DNA of 64,000 nucleotides from Gilvimarinus chinensis DSM 19667 (GCF_000377745.1 NZ_KB898707.1:678482-742481), one strand, 5' to 3'. Shown: positions 29,702 through 39,224, numbered from the stretch's first letter. Notes: generated by a model from the letters alone, not told the origin. Program-made: numbers and translations.

Positions 29702-29964
29702 GCGGGTGAACTTGTATCCATGTTCGAAACGTGAGCTTAAATCCCTAGCTCCAGCATCCTGCTTGTATGTCCTTAACCCCTGTCGTGGTTAGCTCGGCAA
29801 TCCTGTCCGTTAGCGACTGTCCTTAATCCTTGTCTTCCGTATTGGTTGTGATGGTGTCGTTCCTTGGCCTTCCTGGCAGCACATCCTGTAAATCATCCTG
29901 ATTTTATCGGTGTCCCTGCAACGTCCCTGTGAGATACAGTTTCGTCCAACTGTAAGGTTTTGAA
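29685..29964 (-). ncRNA. CsrB/RsmZ-family regulatory RNA, many GGA motifs
   Basis: On the minus strand this stretch has no supportable protein frame but holds 16 GGA triplets between 29930 and 29685 (17 if the 5' hairpin at 29953-29936 is included), many in the CAGGA/AAGGA/CAGGGA context that CsrA/RsmA binds. Several lie in hairpin loops: ATCA-GGA-TGAT, ACA-GGA-TGT and ACAGTT-GGACGA-AACTGT. The region ends in a terminator and is preceded by a GacA/UvrY-like box. RNAs with this plan soak up CsrA and so relieve repression of target mRNAs. The 5' end is not fixed: a -10 TTAATA at 29972-29977 would start near 29964, whereas TGTATC at 29933-29938 would start near 29926. The coordinates use the longer form. 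Confidence 0.88.
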
Positions 29965-29987
29965 AAGGCGCTATTAACGCTTCTTTC

Positions 29988-30005
29988 TGTAGGATATTTC
30001 CTACA
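29988..30005. promoter_or_regulatory. GacA/UvrY-type upstream activating box
   Basis: TGTAGGATATTTCCTACA is a perfect 18-bp palindrome matching the TGTAAG-N6-CTTACA pattern bound by GacA, UvrY and VarA in front of Csr/Rsm RNA genes. It lies 24-62 bp upstream of the candidate start points of the minus-strand GGA-rich RNA, downstream of ppnN. Confidence 0.82.
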
Positions 30006-30041
30006 TTGCCATGGTGCTGTTTCAATAGCGTGACAGTCACG

Positions 30042-31454
30042 TTACACAATTTCGTAACAGGGGCTGTAATGGCTGCCGGGCAGCTTCATGCGTCCTTGTG
30101 CTTGAAACGCTTTTAACAATTCGTCGACCGGCTGCATAATGCATTGCTCGCCACTGATTTTAAAAAGACCGTGAGCTTCTATCGCTCGAATACCCTCTTC
30201 TTTTACATTGCCTGCAACAATGCCCGAAAAGGCGCGCCTTAGGTTGGCGGCGAGCTGGTGATTATCCAGATCACGACTGAGCTGTAAGCTGCGCATATTC
30301 TCGTGGGTGGGTGCAAAGGGCTGCTGAAAATCCGGGGAGATTTTCAATTGCCAATTAAAATAATACGCGTCGTCGGTATTTTTACGAAAGGCTCTAACTG
30401 AAGCAATTCCGGCGACCATCGCGTGGGCCACAGCTTCCGGATTATCGATGATAATCTGGTATTTCTGTTGTGCCTCAGGCCCCAGAGTTGCACTGATAAA
30501 CTGGTCGATTTGGCGGAAGTAGTCGGCGGCAGAGGCAGGCCCTGTGAACACTAAAGGGAAGGGCAGTTCACGGTTGTCAGGGTGCAGTAAAATGCCGAGC
30601 AAATACAAAATCTCTTCGGCGGTACCCGCCCCCCCTGGAAATACCACAATACCGTGACCGGCGCGTACAAAAGCTTCCAGCCGTTTTTCAATGTCGGGCA
30701 TAATGGCCAGCTCGTTGACAATCGGATTCGGCGCTTCAGCGGCGATGATGCCCGGCTCGGTAATACCGATATAACGCCCTACACCTAACCGTTGTTTGGC
30801 GTGCCCGATGGTGGCACCCTTCATTGGGCCCTTCATGGCACCCGGGCCACACCCGGTGCATATATCCAGCCCTCGTAATCCCATTTGGTATCCGACTTTT
30901 TTGGTGTAGTCGTATTCGCCCATGCTGATGGAGTGGCCGCCCCAGCAAACGACGACGTTGGGATCGACTTTGGGGCGAATAATATCGGCATTGCGCAACA
31001 TGTGAAAAACAGCGTCGGTGGTGTCTTCGGGCGCTGCACTTTGCAGAACGTGTCTTAGGCGTTCATCGCTGCTGGCGAAAATTACATCGCGTAATACAGC
31101 AAAAAGGTGTTCGCTGATACCCCGGATCATTTTGCCATCCACAAAAGCGCTGGCGGGTGCGCCTTTTACATCCAATTTGATACCGCGCTCTTCTTGAATA
31201 ATACGAATGGCAAAATTCGGGTAGCGCTCCATCAATTCTTTGCCGTCATCCAAAGAGTTGCCGCAGTTCAATACGGCCAGTGCGCAACTGCGAAACAACC
31301 TATAAAGCCCGCTTTGGCTGACATCCAGCAATTTGGCGACTTCGGCCTTGGAAAGAATATTAAGCTGGTCCTGAGGTGAAATAATCGCATCGATGGTGTG
31401 GTAAATACCGCTCTCTCGATGGGTGTGCTGGTAGGGCAACTGACTTTGTGGCAT
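30042..31454 (-). CDS. ppnN: Pyrimidine/purine nucleotide 5'-monophosphate nucleosidase PpnN
   Basis: A 470-residue protein aligned along its whole length with E. coli PpnN (YgdH, about 454 residues): an N-terminal DUF4478 domain (SGLYRLFRSCALAVLNCG), a central LOG Rossmann domain with WGGHSISMGEY, CTGCGPGAMKGPMKGA and the PGGAGTAEE active-site motif, and a C-terminal domain ending RMKLPGSHYSPCYEIV. It splits nucleoside monophosphates to base and ribose-5-phosphate and is activated by (p)ppGpp in E. coli. The gene ends one base from the palindrome upstream of the Csr-type RNA, so read-through could feed the RNA. Confidence 0.94.
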   Translation of the reverse strand: MPQSQLPYQHTHRESGIYHTIDAIISPQDQLNILSKAEVAKLLDVSQSGLYRLFRSCALAVLNCGNSLDDGKELMERYPNFAIRIIQEERGIKLDVKGAPASAFVDGKMIRGISEHLFAVLRDVIFASSDERLRHVLQSAAPEDTTDAVFHMLRNADIIRPKVDPNVVVCWGGHSISMGEYDYTKKVGYQMGLRGLDICTGCGPGAMKGPMKGATIGHAKQRLGVGRYIGITEPGIIAAEAPNPIVNELAIMPDIEKRLEAFVRAGHGIVVFPGGAGTAEEILYLLGILLHPDNRELPFPLVFTGPASAADYFRQIDQFISATLGPEAQQKYQIIIDNPEAVAHAMVAGIASVRAFRKNTDDAYYFNWQLKISPDFQQPFAPTHENMRSLQLSRDLDNHQLAANLRRAFSGIVAGNVKEEGIRAIEAHGLFKISGEQCIMQPVDELLKAFQAQGRMKLPGSHYSPCYEIV

Positions 31455-31589
31455 AGACTTCTACTTCCTGTTGAACAACTATTTTGTTCGAGTGTAACGC
31501 ATCTGAATTGATGGACGTTTAATAATTTATAAATCAATGGATTAGTGGGTGATTCAAACTGGTGCGCTATGGGAGTTTTATCTTATGGG

Positions 31590-31606
31590 TGCACCGTTGT
31601 TGTGCA
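31590..31606 (+). promoter_or_regulatory. NtrC-like binding site upstream of the urease operon
   Basis: TGCACC-GTTGT-TGTGCA differs from the NtrC pattern TGCACC-N5-GGTGCA at one base. Its centre is about 95 bp upstream of the sigma-54 start predicted near 31693. A second half site, GGTGC (31561-31565), lies about 35 bp further up, giving the double-site spacing familiar from NtrC-activated promoters. Confidence 0.7.
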
Positions 31607-31666
31607 CCTAGGGCGTGACTGCTGGTGAATTCCCTTATTATGACTGGTCTGTCAGAGGATTGTGGT

Positions 31667-31682
31667 TGGCATGCTTCTTGTT
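31667..31682 (+). promoter_or_regulatory. Sigma-54-like promoter of the urease operon
   Basis: TGGCATGCTTCTTGTT matches TGGCACGnnnnTTGCT except at one base of the -24 box and the -12 GC (GT here). Transcription would start near 31693, 45 bp before ureD. The upstream NtrC-like site supports it; the -12 mismatch lowers certainty. Confidence 0.6.
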
Positions 31683-31737
31683 TTTCATTGCCCAACAATA
31701 GGCCGTCCTGAAGGGTGGCAGACAAAGAGACGATGTT

Positions 31738-32652
31738 TTGACCTCAAATGCCCCGATGCAGACTCTACAAAAGAACTCTGCTCAAAACAGTTCTATCAAA
31801 GTACCTCGGTCCTGGCCTGCCAGTTTATTTTTACGTTTGGCATCCAGTGGCGGAGCGACACGCGTAGCAAGATCAAGGCACCAGGGTCCGTTAAGAATTC
31901 AAAGGCCGTTTTATCCCGAAAACAGTTTGGCTCACGTTTATTTATTACACCCACCGGGCGGATTGGTAGTCGGCGATCAATTGTCACTGAATATTGAAGC
32001 TGCTCAGGGCTCACAGGCGTTGGTAACGACACCCTCGGCGGGGAAGGTCTATTCACTGCAAGCCTTACAGCATTGCGATAAGAGCACCACTCAAGGACAG
32101 ACCGTTACTTTAAAGCTTGAACAGAACAGCTCGCTGGAATGGCTACCCCAAGAAACGATTATTTTTAACGGTGCCAATGCCCGATTGCATACGAGCCTAG
32201 AGGCAGGGAACGACAGCCAATTTTGTGTATGGGATATTGTTTGCCTCGGACGGCCCGCTTGCAATGAGGTTTTTAGCGATGGCGAAGTTTTACAAACCCT
32301 AGAGGTGAAGGTAGAGGGTAAGTTGTTACTTCGAGAGCGCAACCGCATTTGTGGTGGCGCTTCTATAATGACATCCCCTTGGGGATTGCAAGGGGCAGGT
32401 TCGTTCGGAACACTCGTCGCAAATGTCACTATGCCACGCAATACAATTGATGAGCTTCTGCAAACACTGGCGCGAACTCATGGTGATCACGGAGCCCGCT
32501 GGGGGATTACCCAGAAGCAGGGGTTGTTGATTGCTCGTTATTTAGGCGCCAGTGCGGCTCAATGCCGCATCGGGTTTGCAGTGATATGGTCGGTTCTAAG
32601 GCCCGCTTTGTTAGGGCGTAAGGCCGTTGAACCAAGAATTTGGAATACCTAG
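31738..32652 (+). CDS. ureD: Urease accessory protein UreD
   Basis: A 304-residue protein with the UreD pattern GPLRIQRPFYPE followed by HVYLLHPPGGLVVGD and SLEWLPQETIIFNGA. UreD binds apo-urease and, with UreF and UreG, delivers nickel. The start is uncertain: TTG 31738 has AAGAGA upstream, while ATG 31756 has none; the conserved region begins further in. First gene of ureDABCEFG. No urea transporter gene is present. Confidence 0.92.
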   Translation: MTSNAPMQTLQKNSAQNSSIKVPRSWPASLFLRLASSGGATRVARSRHQGPLRIQRPFYPENSLAHVYLLHPPGGLVVGDQLSLNIEAAQGSQALVTTPSAGKVYSLQALQHCDKSTTQGQTVTLKLEQNSSLEWLPQETIIFNGANARLHTSLEAGNDSQFCVWDIVCLGRPACNEVFSDGEVLQTLEVKVEGKLLLRERNRICGGASIMTSPWGLQGAGSFGTLVANVTMPRNTIDELLQTLARTHGDHGARWGITQKQGLLIARYLGASAAQCRIGFAVIWSVLRPALLGRKAVEPRIWNT

Positions 32653-32667
32653 CTAGGGGATTGCAAG

Positions 32668-32970
32668 ATGGAATTAAGCCCAAGAGATAAAGACAAACTG
32701 CTGCTTTTTACCGCAGCCTTGTTGGCCGAAAGACGTAAAGCCCGGGGGGTTAAACTTAACTACCCAGAATCGGTTGCTTTGATCAGCGCTGAAATTATGG
32801 AAGGGGCGCGTGATGGTAAAACCGTTGCCGAGTTAATGGATTATGGCCGTCAAATTTTAACCCGCGATGATGTGATGGATGGCATTGCCGAGATGGTGCA
32901 CGAGGTTCAGGTAGAGGCCACCTTCCCCGACGGCACCAAGCTTGTCACTGTGCACAACCCCATTGTTTAG
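32668..32970 (+). CDS. ureA: Urease subunit gamma
   Basis: A 100-residue subunit beginning [23 protein letters not shown] and containing [21 protein letters not shown], both standard for UreA. It is structural and carries no active-site residue. It lies 15 bp after ureD and 22 bp before ureB. Confidence 0.98.
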   Translation: MELSPRDKDKLLLFTAALLAERRKARGVKLNYPESVALISAEIMEGARDGKTVAELMDYGRQILTRDDVMDGIAEMVHEVQVEATFPDGTKLVTVHNPIV

Positions 32971-32992
32971 ACGGCCCGCTTAGGAGATTGCG

Positions 32993-33298
32993 ATGATACC
33001 CGGACAATACGATATACAACCCGGCGAGCACCTGCTGAACGAAGGGCGTGCTACGTTGACATTAACCATTGCCAATACCGGCGATCGCCCCATTCAGGTT
33101 GGCTCGCACTACCATTTTTTTGAAGTGAATCCGGCGCTTGAATTCGACCGTCCTAAAGCACGTGGTTTTCGCTTGAATATTGCCGCTGGCACGGCGGTAA
33201 GGTTTGAACCGGGTCAGGAACGCGAGGTGGAATTGGTAGAACTGGCCGGTGATAAAATCGTGTACGGGTTTCGCGGTCAGGTAATGGGGGAGCTATAA
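32993..33298 (+). CDS. ureB: Urease subunit beta
   Basis: A 101-residue subunit: [19 protein letters not shown] start, [19 protein letters not shown] middle, and the end close to the ureC start. It forms the (alpha-beta-gamma)3 enzyme core with UreA and UreC. Separate ureA and ureB genes are the usual bacterial layout. Confidence 0.98.
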   Translation: MIPGQYDIQPGEHLLNEGRATLTLTIANTGDRPIQVGSHYHFFEVNPALEFDRPKARGFRLNIAAGTAVRFEPGQEREVELVELAGDKIVYGFRGQVMGEL

Positions 33299-33299
33299 G

Positions 33300-35003
33300 A
33301 TGGCGACAATTGACAGACGCGCTTATGCGGAAATGTTTGGCCCCACTACGGGTGATAAAGTTCGCCTTGCCGACACCGAGCTGTGGATTGAGGTAGAAAA
33401 GGACTACACCATTTACGGTGAAGAGGTAAAGTTCGGCGGCGGAAAGGTTATTCGCGACGGTATGGGTCAGTCGCAAGCCAGTTGCGCCGATACCCCCGAC
33501 ACCGTGATTACCAACGTGCTTATTCTGGATTACTGGGGTGTGGTAAAAGCAGATGTCGCCCTAAAGGGTGGTCGTATTGCCGCGATCGGCAAAGCGGGCA
33601 ACCCGGACATTCAACCGGGCGTTACCATTGTAGTGGGCCCGGGCACTGAAGTGATTGCCGGTGAGGGACAAATTTTAACGGCCGGTGGTATCGACGCGCA
33701 TATTCATTTTATTTGCCCGCAGCAAATCGAAGAAGCGTTAATGAGTGGCGTGACCACCATGATTGGTGGGGGCACAGGCCCGGCTACGGGCACCAACGCG
33801 ACTACCTGTACACCTGGCCCCTGGCATTTGGCGAAAATGTTGCAGGCGGCCGAAAGCTTCCCTATGAACCTTGGTTTTTTAGGTAAAGGCAACGCCAGTT
33901 TACCTTTGGCTATCGAGGAGCAGATTGCCGCAGGTGCACTGGGGCTTAAGCTACACGAAGACTGGGGCACCACCCCCGCATCCATCAACAACTGTTTAAA
34001 CGTGGCTGAACAATACGATGTGCAGGTGGCCATTCACACGGACACGCTGAACGAATCGGGCTTTGTGGAAGACACCATCGCTGCGTTTGATGGCCGCACC
34101 ATTCACACCTACCACACCGAAGGTGCCGGTGGTGGTCACGCGCCGGATATTATCAAAGCGTGCGGCTTGCCCAATGTACTGCCCTCGTCCACGAATCCCA
34201 CCCGTCCTTACACCGTGAACACCATTGATGAGCATTTGGATATGCTGATGGTATGCCACCATCTTGATCCAAACATTCCCGAAGACGTGGCCTTTGCCGA
34301 TTCGCGTATTCGTAAAGAGACCATCGCGGCGGAAGACATACTCCACGATTTGGGCGCTTTCTCGATGATCAGCTCGGACTCGCAGGCCATGGGGCGGGTA
34401 GGGGAGGTGATTTGCCGAACCTGGCAAACCGCACATAAAATGCGTGTACAGCGCGGTGCCATTCCCGGTGAAACGTCAAGCGGTGATAATTTGCGGGCAA
34501 AGCGTTACATCGCCAAGTACACCATTAACCCGGCGATTGCTCACGGCATTTCCCACGAAGTGGGTTCTATTGAAGTGGGTAAGCTGGCCGACTTAGTCCT
34601 GTGGAAGCCCGCCTTTTTTGGTATTAAGCCCTCGCTTATTATAAAAGGCGGCGCGATTGCTGCGGCGCCTATGGGCGATCCCAATGCGTCTATTCCCACC
34701 CCGCAGCCTGTTCACTACCGCCCCATGTTTGGCGCCTATGGCAAAGCCTGTACCGGTACTTCGGTAACGTTTGTCAGTCAGGCATCCATCGAAGCCGGTA
34801 TTAAAGGTTCATTTGAGTTAGAGCGGCGCCTGGTGGGTGTGAAAAATTGCCGTTCAGTGACAAAAGCGTCAATGATTCTTAACGACTACCAGCCGCACAT
34901 GGAGGTTGACCCACAAAACTATGAAGTGCGCGCCGATGGTCAGTTACTGACTTGCGAGCCCGCAACCGAGTTGCCCTTGGCGCAGCGCTATACGTTGTTT
35001 TAA
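33300..35003 (+). CDS. ureC: Urease subunit alpha (catalytic)
   Basis: A 567-residue enzyme subunit with all nickel ligands in the usual numbering: His134 and His136 (DAHIHF), carbamylated Lys217 (GLKLHED), His246, His272 (HTYHTEG) and Asp360 (SSDSQAMG), and the catalytic His320 in MVCHHLD. It hydrolyses urea to ammonia and carbamate. The gene starts one base after ureB ends. Confidence 0.99.
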   Translation: MATIDRRAYAEMFGPTTGDKVRLADTELWIEVEKDYTIYGEEVKFGGGKVIRDGMGQSQASCADTPDTVITNVLILDYWGVVKADVALKGGRIAAIGKAGNPDIQPGVTIVVGPGTEVIAGEGQILTAGGIDAHIHFICPQQIEEALMSGVTTMIGGGTGPATGTNATTCTPGPWHLAKMLQAAESFPMNLGFLGKGNASLPLAIEEQIAAGALGLKLHEDWGTTPASINNCLNVAEQYDVQVAIHTDTLNESGFVEDTIAAFDGRTIHTYHTEGAGGGHAPDIIKACGLPNVLPSSTNPTRPYTVNTIDEHLDMLMVCHHLDPNIPEDVAFADSRIRKETIAAEDILHDLGAFSMISSDSQAMGRVGEVICRTWQTAHKMRVQRGAIPGETSSGDNLRAKRYIAKYTINPAIAHGISHEVGSIEVGKLADLVLWKPAFFGIKPSLIIKGGAIAAAPMGDPNASIPTPQPVHYRPMFGAYGKACTGTSVTFVSQASIEAGIKGSFELERRLVGVKNCRSVTKASMILNDYQPHMEVDPQNYEVRADGQLLTCEPATELPLAQRYTLF

Positions 35004-35043
35004 GTTGAGCGTGTTGTAGGCGCTTACGAGAGTTAATGATTAA

Positions 35044-35568
35044 ATGGAAAAATCTATGTTAGAAGCTTTTGAGGTAGTCCAGGGGCAAGCGCCTGTGGAT
35101 TCACCCTCAGTTGAACTTACCTTCGAGCAGCGGCAAAAAAGCCGCTACCGCACTGAAACTGCCTGCGGCCAACCGCTGGGCTGGTTTGTAGAGCGCGGCC
35201 ATGTATTGGCCGATGGCGAATTCTTAAAGTGCAGCGATGGAACTTTAGTTAAAGTGGTTGCGGCGTTAGAAACCGTCAGCAACGTAGTGTGTGAAGATCG
35301 TCGGCAACTGGCACGGGTGGCTTATCACTTAGGCAATCGTCATGTGCCCTTGCAGGTGGGTGATAATTTTGTCCGCTATCAGCACGATCATGTATTGGAC
35401 ATTATGGTTGAAGGCTTGGGTCAGAAAGTCAGCTGCGAACAGCAGCCGTTTAACCCAGAAAATGGGGCTTATCACGGTGGTTCCCACGGTCATGCGCATT
35501 CACATAACCACTCACACGCTCACGAGCATTCTCACCGTGATGGGCACAGTCACAGCGAGGCGGTCTAA
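35044..35568 (+). CDS. ureE: Urease accessory nickel chaperone UreE
   Basis: A 174-residue protein with the UreE peptide-binding and C-terminal nickel-binding domains ([19 protein letters not shown], then [16 protein letters not shown]) and a strikingly His-rich tail (alternating His over the last 30 residues, for example [19 protein letters not shown]). It collects nickel for UreG. An internal ATG at 35059 is an alternative start. Confidence 0.95.
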   Translation: MEKSMLEAFEVVQGQAPVDSPSVELTFEQRQKSRYRTETACGQPLGWFVERGHVLADGEFLKCSDGTLVKVVAALETVSNVVCEDRRQLARVAYHLGNRHVPLQVGDNFVRYQHDHVLDIMVEGLGQKVSCEQQPFNPENGAYHGGSHGHAHSHNHSHAHEHSHRDGHSHSEAV

Positions 35569-35570
35569 CG

Positions 35571-36242
35571 GTGGTACAAGCGTCACTGTTACATCTGCTT
35601 CACTTGGTGAGCCCGGCGCTTCCGGTGGGTGCCTACGCCTATTCACAGGGGTTGGAATACGCGGTGGAAGAAGGGTGGTTGGATGACGAAGGCGCACTGG
35701 CCGATTGGCTTGAAAATGTTATGGGGCAGTCGCTCGCGTATTTGGATGTACCTGTTTTACGTCGCTGCTATCTCGCCTGGCAAGATGCAGATCTCGCGGC
35801 CGTCAATCACTGGAATCATCTGACTCGCGCCTGCCGCGAAACCTCCGAGCTGCTGTTGGAAGATGAGCAGCTGGGCCAGGCGTTAAACCGCTTGCTGAAT
35901 TCGCTGCAGGTGCCCGACAGTGATCCGGCGCTTTATGAGACAACCCCGTGCTTTGCGAGCCAGTTTGCTTTGGCAGGTGTTCACTGGCAGGTTGATATAG
36001 ATGAGTTAGCTCAGGGGTTTGTGTGGAGCTGGTTAGAAAATCAAGTGGCCGCTGCCACCAAAATCGTGCCTTTGGGGCAAACTCACGCGCAGCAGTTGTT
36101 AACTCAGTTAATGCCCGCTGTGCTTGACACGTGTGAGCGTGCAAAAACGGTAACTGATGACGAAATTGGCTTGAGCTTGCCCGGCCTTGCGATGGCATCG
36201 TGTTTACACGAACGGCAGTACACACGCCTGTTCCGTTCGTAA
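35571..36242 (+). CDS. ureF: Urease accessory protein UreF
   Basis: A 223-residue helical protein with [17 protein letters not shown] and [15 protein letters not shown] segments typical of UreF, which acts as the gate or GTPase control factor in the UreDFG complex. The start is GTG 35571, two bases after the ureE stop. Confidence 0.95.
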   Translation: MVQASLLHLLHLVSPALPVGAYAYSQGLEYAVEEGWLDDEGALADWLENVMGQSLAYLDVPVLRRCYLAWQDADLAAVNHWNHLTRACRETSELLLEDEQLGQALNRLLNSLQVPDSDPALYETTPCFASQFALAGVHWQVDIDELAQGFVWSWLENQVAAATKIVPLGQTHAQQLLTQLMPAVLDTCERAKTVTDDEIGLSLPGLAMASCLHERQYTRLFRS

Positions 36243-36272
36243 AAATTGAGTGAATAAATAAAGAGAGCAATT

Positions 36273-36890
36273 ATGAAAAAACCAACCTTGCGCTTGGGTA
36301 TCGGCGGCCCCGTTGGCTCGGGAAAAACCGCTTTAGTGAAAACCCTGTGTGCGCACCTCAAAGATAAATACAATATTGCGGTTATTACCAACGATATTTA
36401 TACCCGGGAAGATGCTGAGTTTTTGCAACGTCACCAGGCGTTGGATGACGATCGAATTATTGGTGTGGAAACCGGCGGCTGCCCCCATACGGCGATTCGG
36501 GAAGATGCCTCTATGAACTTATCCGCGGTTGCTGAACTGCAAAGCCGACATGAAAATCTGGATGTGGTTCTGATTGAAAGCGGTGGTGATAACCTGGCGG
36601 CAACTTTTAGCCCTGAATTGTCTGACCTAACGCTGTACGTAATTGATGTATCGGCGGGTGATAAAATTCCCCGCAAAGGTGGTCCCGGTATTACCAAGTC
36701 CGACTTGTTGATTATCAATAAAATTGATCTCGCGCCATTAGTGGGCGCAGACTTGGGTGTGATGGATCGCGATGCGAAAAAGATGCGCGGTGAAAAACCT
36801 TTTCTGTTTACCAATTTAAAAGATGAAACTGGCGTTGCCGATGTGATCGCCTTTATTGAAAAAGCTGGCATGTTAACCGGCGCTGTTTAA
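36273..36890 (+). CDS. ureG: Urease accessory GTPase UreG
   Basis: A 205-residue SIMIBI GTPase: P-loop [11 protein letters not shown] (residues 11-20), the metal-binding CPHT-type motif [24 protein letters not shown] as the switch, and NKIDLAPL as the base-specifying motif. It hydrolyses GTP while nickel is handed to urease. Confidence 0.98.
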   Translation: MKKPTLRLGIGGPVGSGKTALVKTLCAHLKDKYNIAVITNDIYTREDAEFLQRHQALDDDRIIGVETGGCPHTAIREDASMNLSAVAELQSRHENLDVVLIESGGDNLAATFSPELSDLTLYVIDVSAGDKIPRKGGPGITKSDLLIINKIDLAPLVGADLGVMDRDAKKMRGEKPFLFTNLKDETGVADVIAFIEKAGMLTGAV

Positions 36891-36914
36891 TCAAATTATT
36901 ATGAGGGTTTAACG

Positions 36915-37142
36915 ATGAAAAAATGCTATGGCTTAGCAATGTCTATTTTACTGGCCGGTTTTTCGCTGCTGGCGCAGGCCCATCCACATCATGCCGAACA
37001 TGCCTCAGATCACATCCATTTTTCTGTGGCCAGCTTTTCTTTGGTTGCTTTTATGCTTGTGGGTTATTGGGTGTTTTCACGGTATTTGCGGGGCCGTGAC
37101 CATGAGCAAAGTGAAAAAGTCCGCAAAGAAGACAAACGTTAA
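36915..37142 (+). CDS. Small His-rich membrane protein at the end of the urease operon
   Basis: A 75-residue protein with a signal sequence (LAMSILLAGFSLLAQA), a short histidine stretch just after it (HPHHAEHASDHIHF), one membrane segment (VASFSLVAFMLVGYWVFS) and a charged tail. It is not HupE/UreJ-like in length. The location 24 bp after ureG and the His cluster on what should be the periplasmic side suggest a nickel-handling or urea/nickel-entry accessory role, but no family is recognised. Confidence 0.6.
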   Translation: MKKCYGLAMSILLAGFSLLAQAHPHHAEHASDHIHFSVASFSLVAFMLVGYWVFSRYLRGRDHEQSEKVRKEDKR

Positions 37143-37144
37143 GC

Positions 37145-37176
37145 AAAGCGCGGGGTAGTTTTCTACCCCGCGCTTT
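37145..37176. terminator. Bidirectional terminator between the urease operon and the AKR gene
   Basis: A 14-bp perfect stem (AAAGCGCGGGGTAG paired with its complement) with loop TTTT. Convergent genes flank it, so it may stop transcription from both sides. Confidence 0.85.
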
Positions 37177-37190
37177 AGCGGCTGACAATT

Positions 37191-38204
37191 TTACTTAACA
37201 ATGGAGTCAATGGTAGCAATTTCTTCGTTACTGAACTGAAGGTTTTGCAGTGCTGAGACTGAATCCTCAATTTGCTCAACTCGGCTTGCTCCAATAATGG
37301 CGCTGGTCACTGTTGTGTTGTGCAGTACCCAGGCAATAGCCATTTGTGCCAGTGTTTGTCCGCGCTCGAGTGCTAACTCGTTTAAAGCGCGAATCTTTTC
37401 TATGGTTTGTTCGCTGATGTCATTCTCATTCAGATAAATTTGATCGGCTCTGGCCGCGCGGGAGTCTTTTGGAATTCCTCCCAGGTATTTATCGGTGAGC
37501 ATCCCTTGAGACAGCGGTGAAAAGACAATCGCGCCCACGCCTTCTTCATCCAGCACATCCGTTAATCCATCTTCAATCCAGCGATCAAATAAATTGTAGC
37601 GCGGCTGATGAATCAGCAGTGGCGTGCCAAGTTCTTTGAGAATCGCAGCGGCTTTGCGGGTTTGCTCTGGCGAATAACTGGAAATACCTGCGTAGAGCGC
37701 ACGCCCCGAGCGCACAATATAATCCAGGGCGCCCATGGTTTCTTCAAGTGGGGTGTCGGGGTCCATGCAGTGGGAGTAGAAAATGTCAAAATACTCCACT
37801 CCACAGCGCTTCAGGCTTTGGTCGCAGCTGGCCACGAGGTATTTGCGCGAGCCACCGACTCCGTAGGGGCCGGGCCACATGTCATAACCCGCTTTGCTGG
37901 AAATGATCATTTCATCGCGGTAATGATTCAAACCATCGGCCATGACTTGGCCAAAAGTGGATTCGGCCGAGCCATAGTTGGGCCCGTAATTGTTGGCCAG
38001 ATCAAAGTGGGTAATGCCCAGGTCGAAGGCGCGATGCATCATCGCCCGGGCATTGGCCAACGAATCAACGGCGCCGAAATTTTGCCACAAGCCCAGTGAT
38101 AGGCGAGGCAGTAGCAGACCGCTTTTGCCACAGCGTTGGTAGGGCATGTTTTCGTAACGCGACGGGGCGGCGCGGTAAATAGGGTTGGGTTCGTGTGTGA
38201 TCAT
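37191..38204 (-). CDS. Aldo/keto reductase, YghZ/GpR type
   Basis: A 337-residue (alpha/beta)8 NADPH oxidoreductase. The catalytic tetrad is visible: Asp and Tyr in FDLANNYGPNYGSAE, Lys in IISSKAGYDM, and His in FYSHCMDPDTP. The start MITHEPNPIYRAAPSRYENMPYQRCG resembles E. coli YghZ, an L-glyceraldehyde-3-phosphate and methylglyoxal reductase. Natural substrate here is not known. Confidence 0.88.
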   Translation of the reverse strand: MITHEPNPIYRAAPSRYENMPYQRCGKSGLLLPRLSLGLWQNFGAVDSLANARAMMHRAFDLGITHFDLANNYGPNYGSAESTFGQVMADGLNHYRDEMIISSKAGYDMWPGPYGVGGSRKYLVASCDQSLKRCGVEYFDIFYSHCMDPDTPLEETMGALDYIVRSGRALYAGISSYSPEQTRKAAAILKELGTPLLIHQPRYNLFDRWIEDGLTDVLDEEGVGAIVFSPLSQGMLTDKYLGGIPKDSRAARADQIYLNENDISEQTIEKIRALNELALERGQTLAQMAIAWVLHNTTVTSAIIGASRVEQIEDSVSALQNLQFSNEEIATIDSIVK

Positions 38205-38251
38205 GAGCGGTCTCTTATCTGGCTATGATTATTTTGAGCGGCAATTTTACG

Positions 38252-38277
38252 AAAAAACCGGCCGCAGGCGGCCGGTT
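38252..38277 (-). terminator. Possible hairpin between the AKR gene and cysK, terminator of cysK on minus strand
   Basis: On the minus strand AACCGGCCGC-CT-GCGGCCGGTT is followed by TTTTTT. It lies just after the cysK stop and before the AKR gene. Confidence 0.85.
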
Positions 38278-38306
38278 CTGACGATTCTTAACAGAGCTTT
38301 GTACGC

Positions 38307-39224
38307 TTAAGCGCTGAACAGGTCGTCGATCGACAGGTAGCGCTCGCCGGTATCGTAGCAAAACACCAGGATTTTACTGCCGGGAGCAAAATCGGCTTCC
38401 TTTTGTTTTACCGCGGCCAGGGTTGCACCGGAAGAAATACCGACAAATATCGCTTCTTTGCGGGCACACAGGCGCGCCATTTCAAAGCTGTCTTCTTCAC
38501 TGACCGCAATGGTGCCGTCCAGGCTGTCTTTGTTGAGAATCTCCGGCACAAAACCCGCGCCTATGCCTTGCAGGCGGTGCAGGCCTTTCTCTTTCCCGGC
38601 AATGACCTGGGATTTTTCTGGCTCTACGGCGTAGGTTTGCATCTTGGCGTTCACTTTTTTCAACTCTTCGCTACAGGCCGTGATATGACCGCCAGTGCCA
38701 ACGCCGGTAATCAAATAGTCAACGCCCTCGGGAAAGTCCGCCAGAATTTCTTTGGCGGTTGTGTCGCGGTGGGCTTTAACATTCGCCTGATTGGTAAATT
38801 GCTGTGGTGTCCAGCTGTTGGGGTAGTCATCGCGAAGCTCGCTCGCCTTGTTAATCGCGCCGCCCATCCCTTGTTCTTTAGGGGTCAGCACCAGTTCTGC
38901 GCCCAGCGCTTTCATGATTTTGCGCCGCTCAACCGACATGGATTCGGGCATGGTCAGGATGAGTCGGTAGCCACGTGCGGCGCACACCATCGCCAAGCCG
39001 ATGCCGGTGTTACCACTGGTGGGCTCGATAATAACGGTGTCTTTTTGCAGTAACCCGCGGTTCTCGGCGTCTTCGATCATTGCCAGGGCAATACGGTCTT
39101 TGATGCTGGCGCCCGGATTAAAGCGCTCGGCTTTCATCCACACCTCAATGTCGGAGCGAAACAGGTGGTTGATACGAATATGCGGCGTGTTACCGATGGT
39201 TTCGAGAATATTATTGACCTTCAT
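38307..39224 (-). CDS. cysK: Cysteine synthase A
   Basis: A 305-residue PLP enzyme with [13 protein letters not shown] (PLP lysine), the SGNTGIGLA substrate loop, [13 protein letters not shown] for the phosphate, and a C-terminal region ending LSIDDLF. It makes cysteine from O-acetylserine and sulfide. Start ATG 39224 has AGGGAG eight bases upstream; the longer reading to 39254 adds a non-conserved segment. Confidence 0.95.
   Translation of the reverse strand: MKVNNILETIGNTPHIRINHLFRSDIEVWMKAERFNPGASIKDRIALAMIEDAENRGLLQKDTVIIEPTSGNTGIGLAMVCAARGYRLILTMPESMSVERRKIMKALGAELVLTPKEQGMGGAINKASELRDDYPNSWTPQQFTNQANVKAHRDTTAKEILADFPEGVDYLITGVGTGGHITACSEELKKVNAKMQTYAVEPEKSQVIAGKEKGLHRLQGIGAGFVPEILNKDSLDGTIAVSEEDSFEMARLCARKEAIFVGISSGATLAAVKQKEADFAPGSKILVFCYDTGERYLSIDDLFSA

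Noticed and set aside
29810-30049. A 79-residue minus-strand frame in the sRNA region
   Set aside because: The frame has no ribosome site and its codons simply restate the GGA-rich RNA; it is unlike any known protein.
31662-31997. Alternative frame over the ureD start
   Set aside because: It overlaps the conserved UreD frame and shows no protein-family match.
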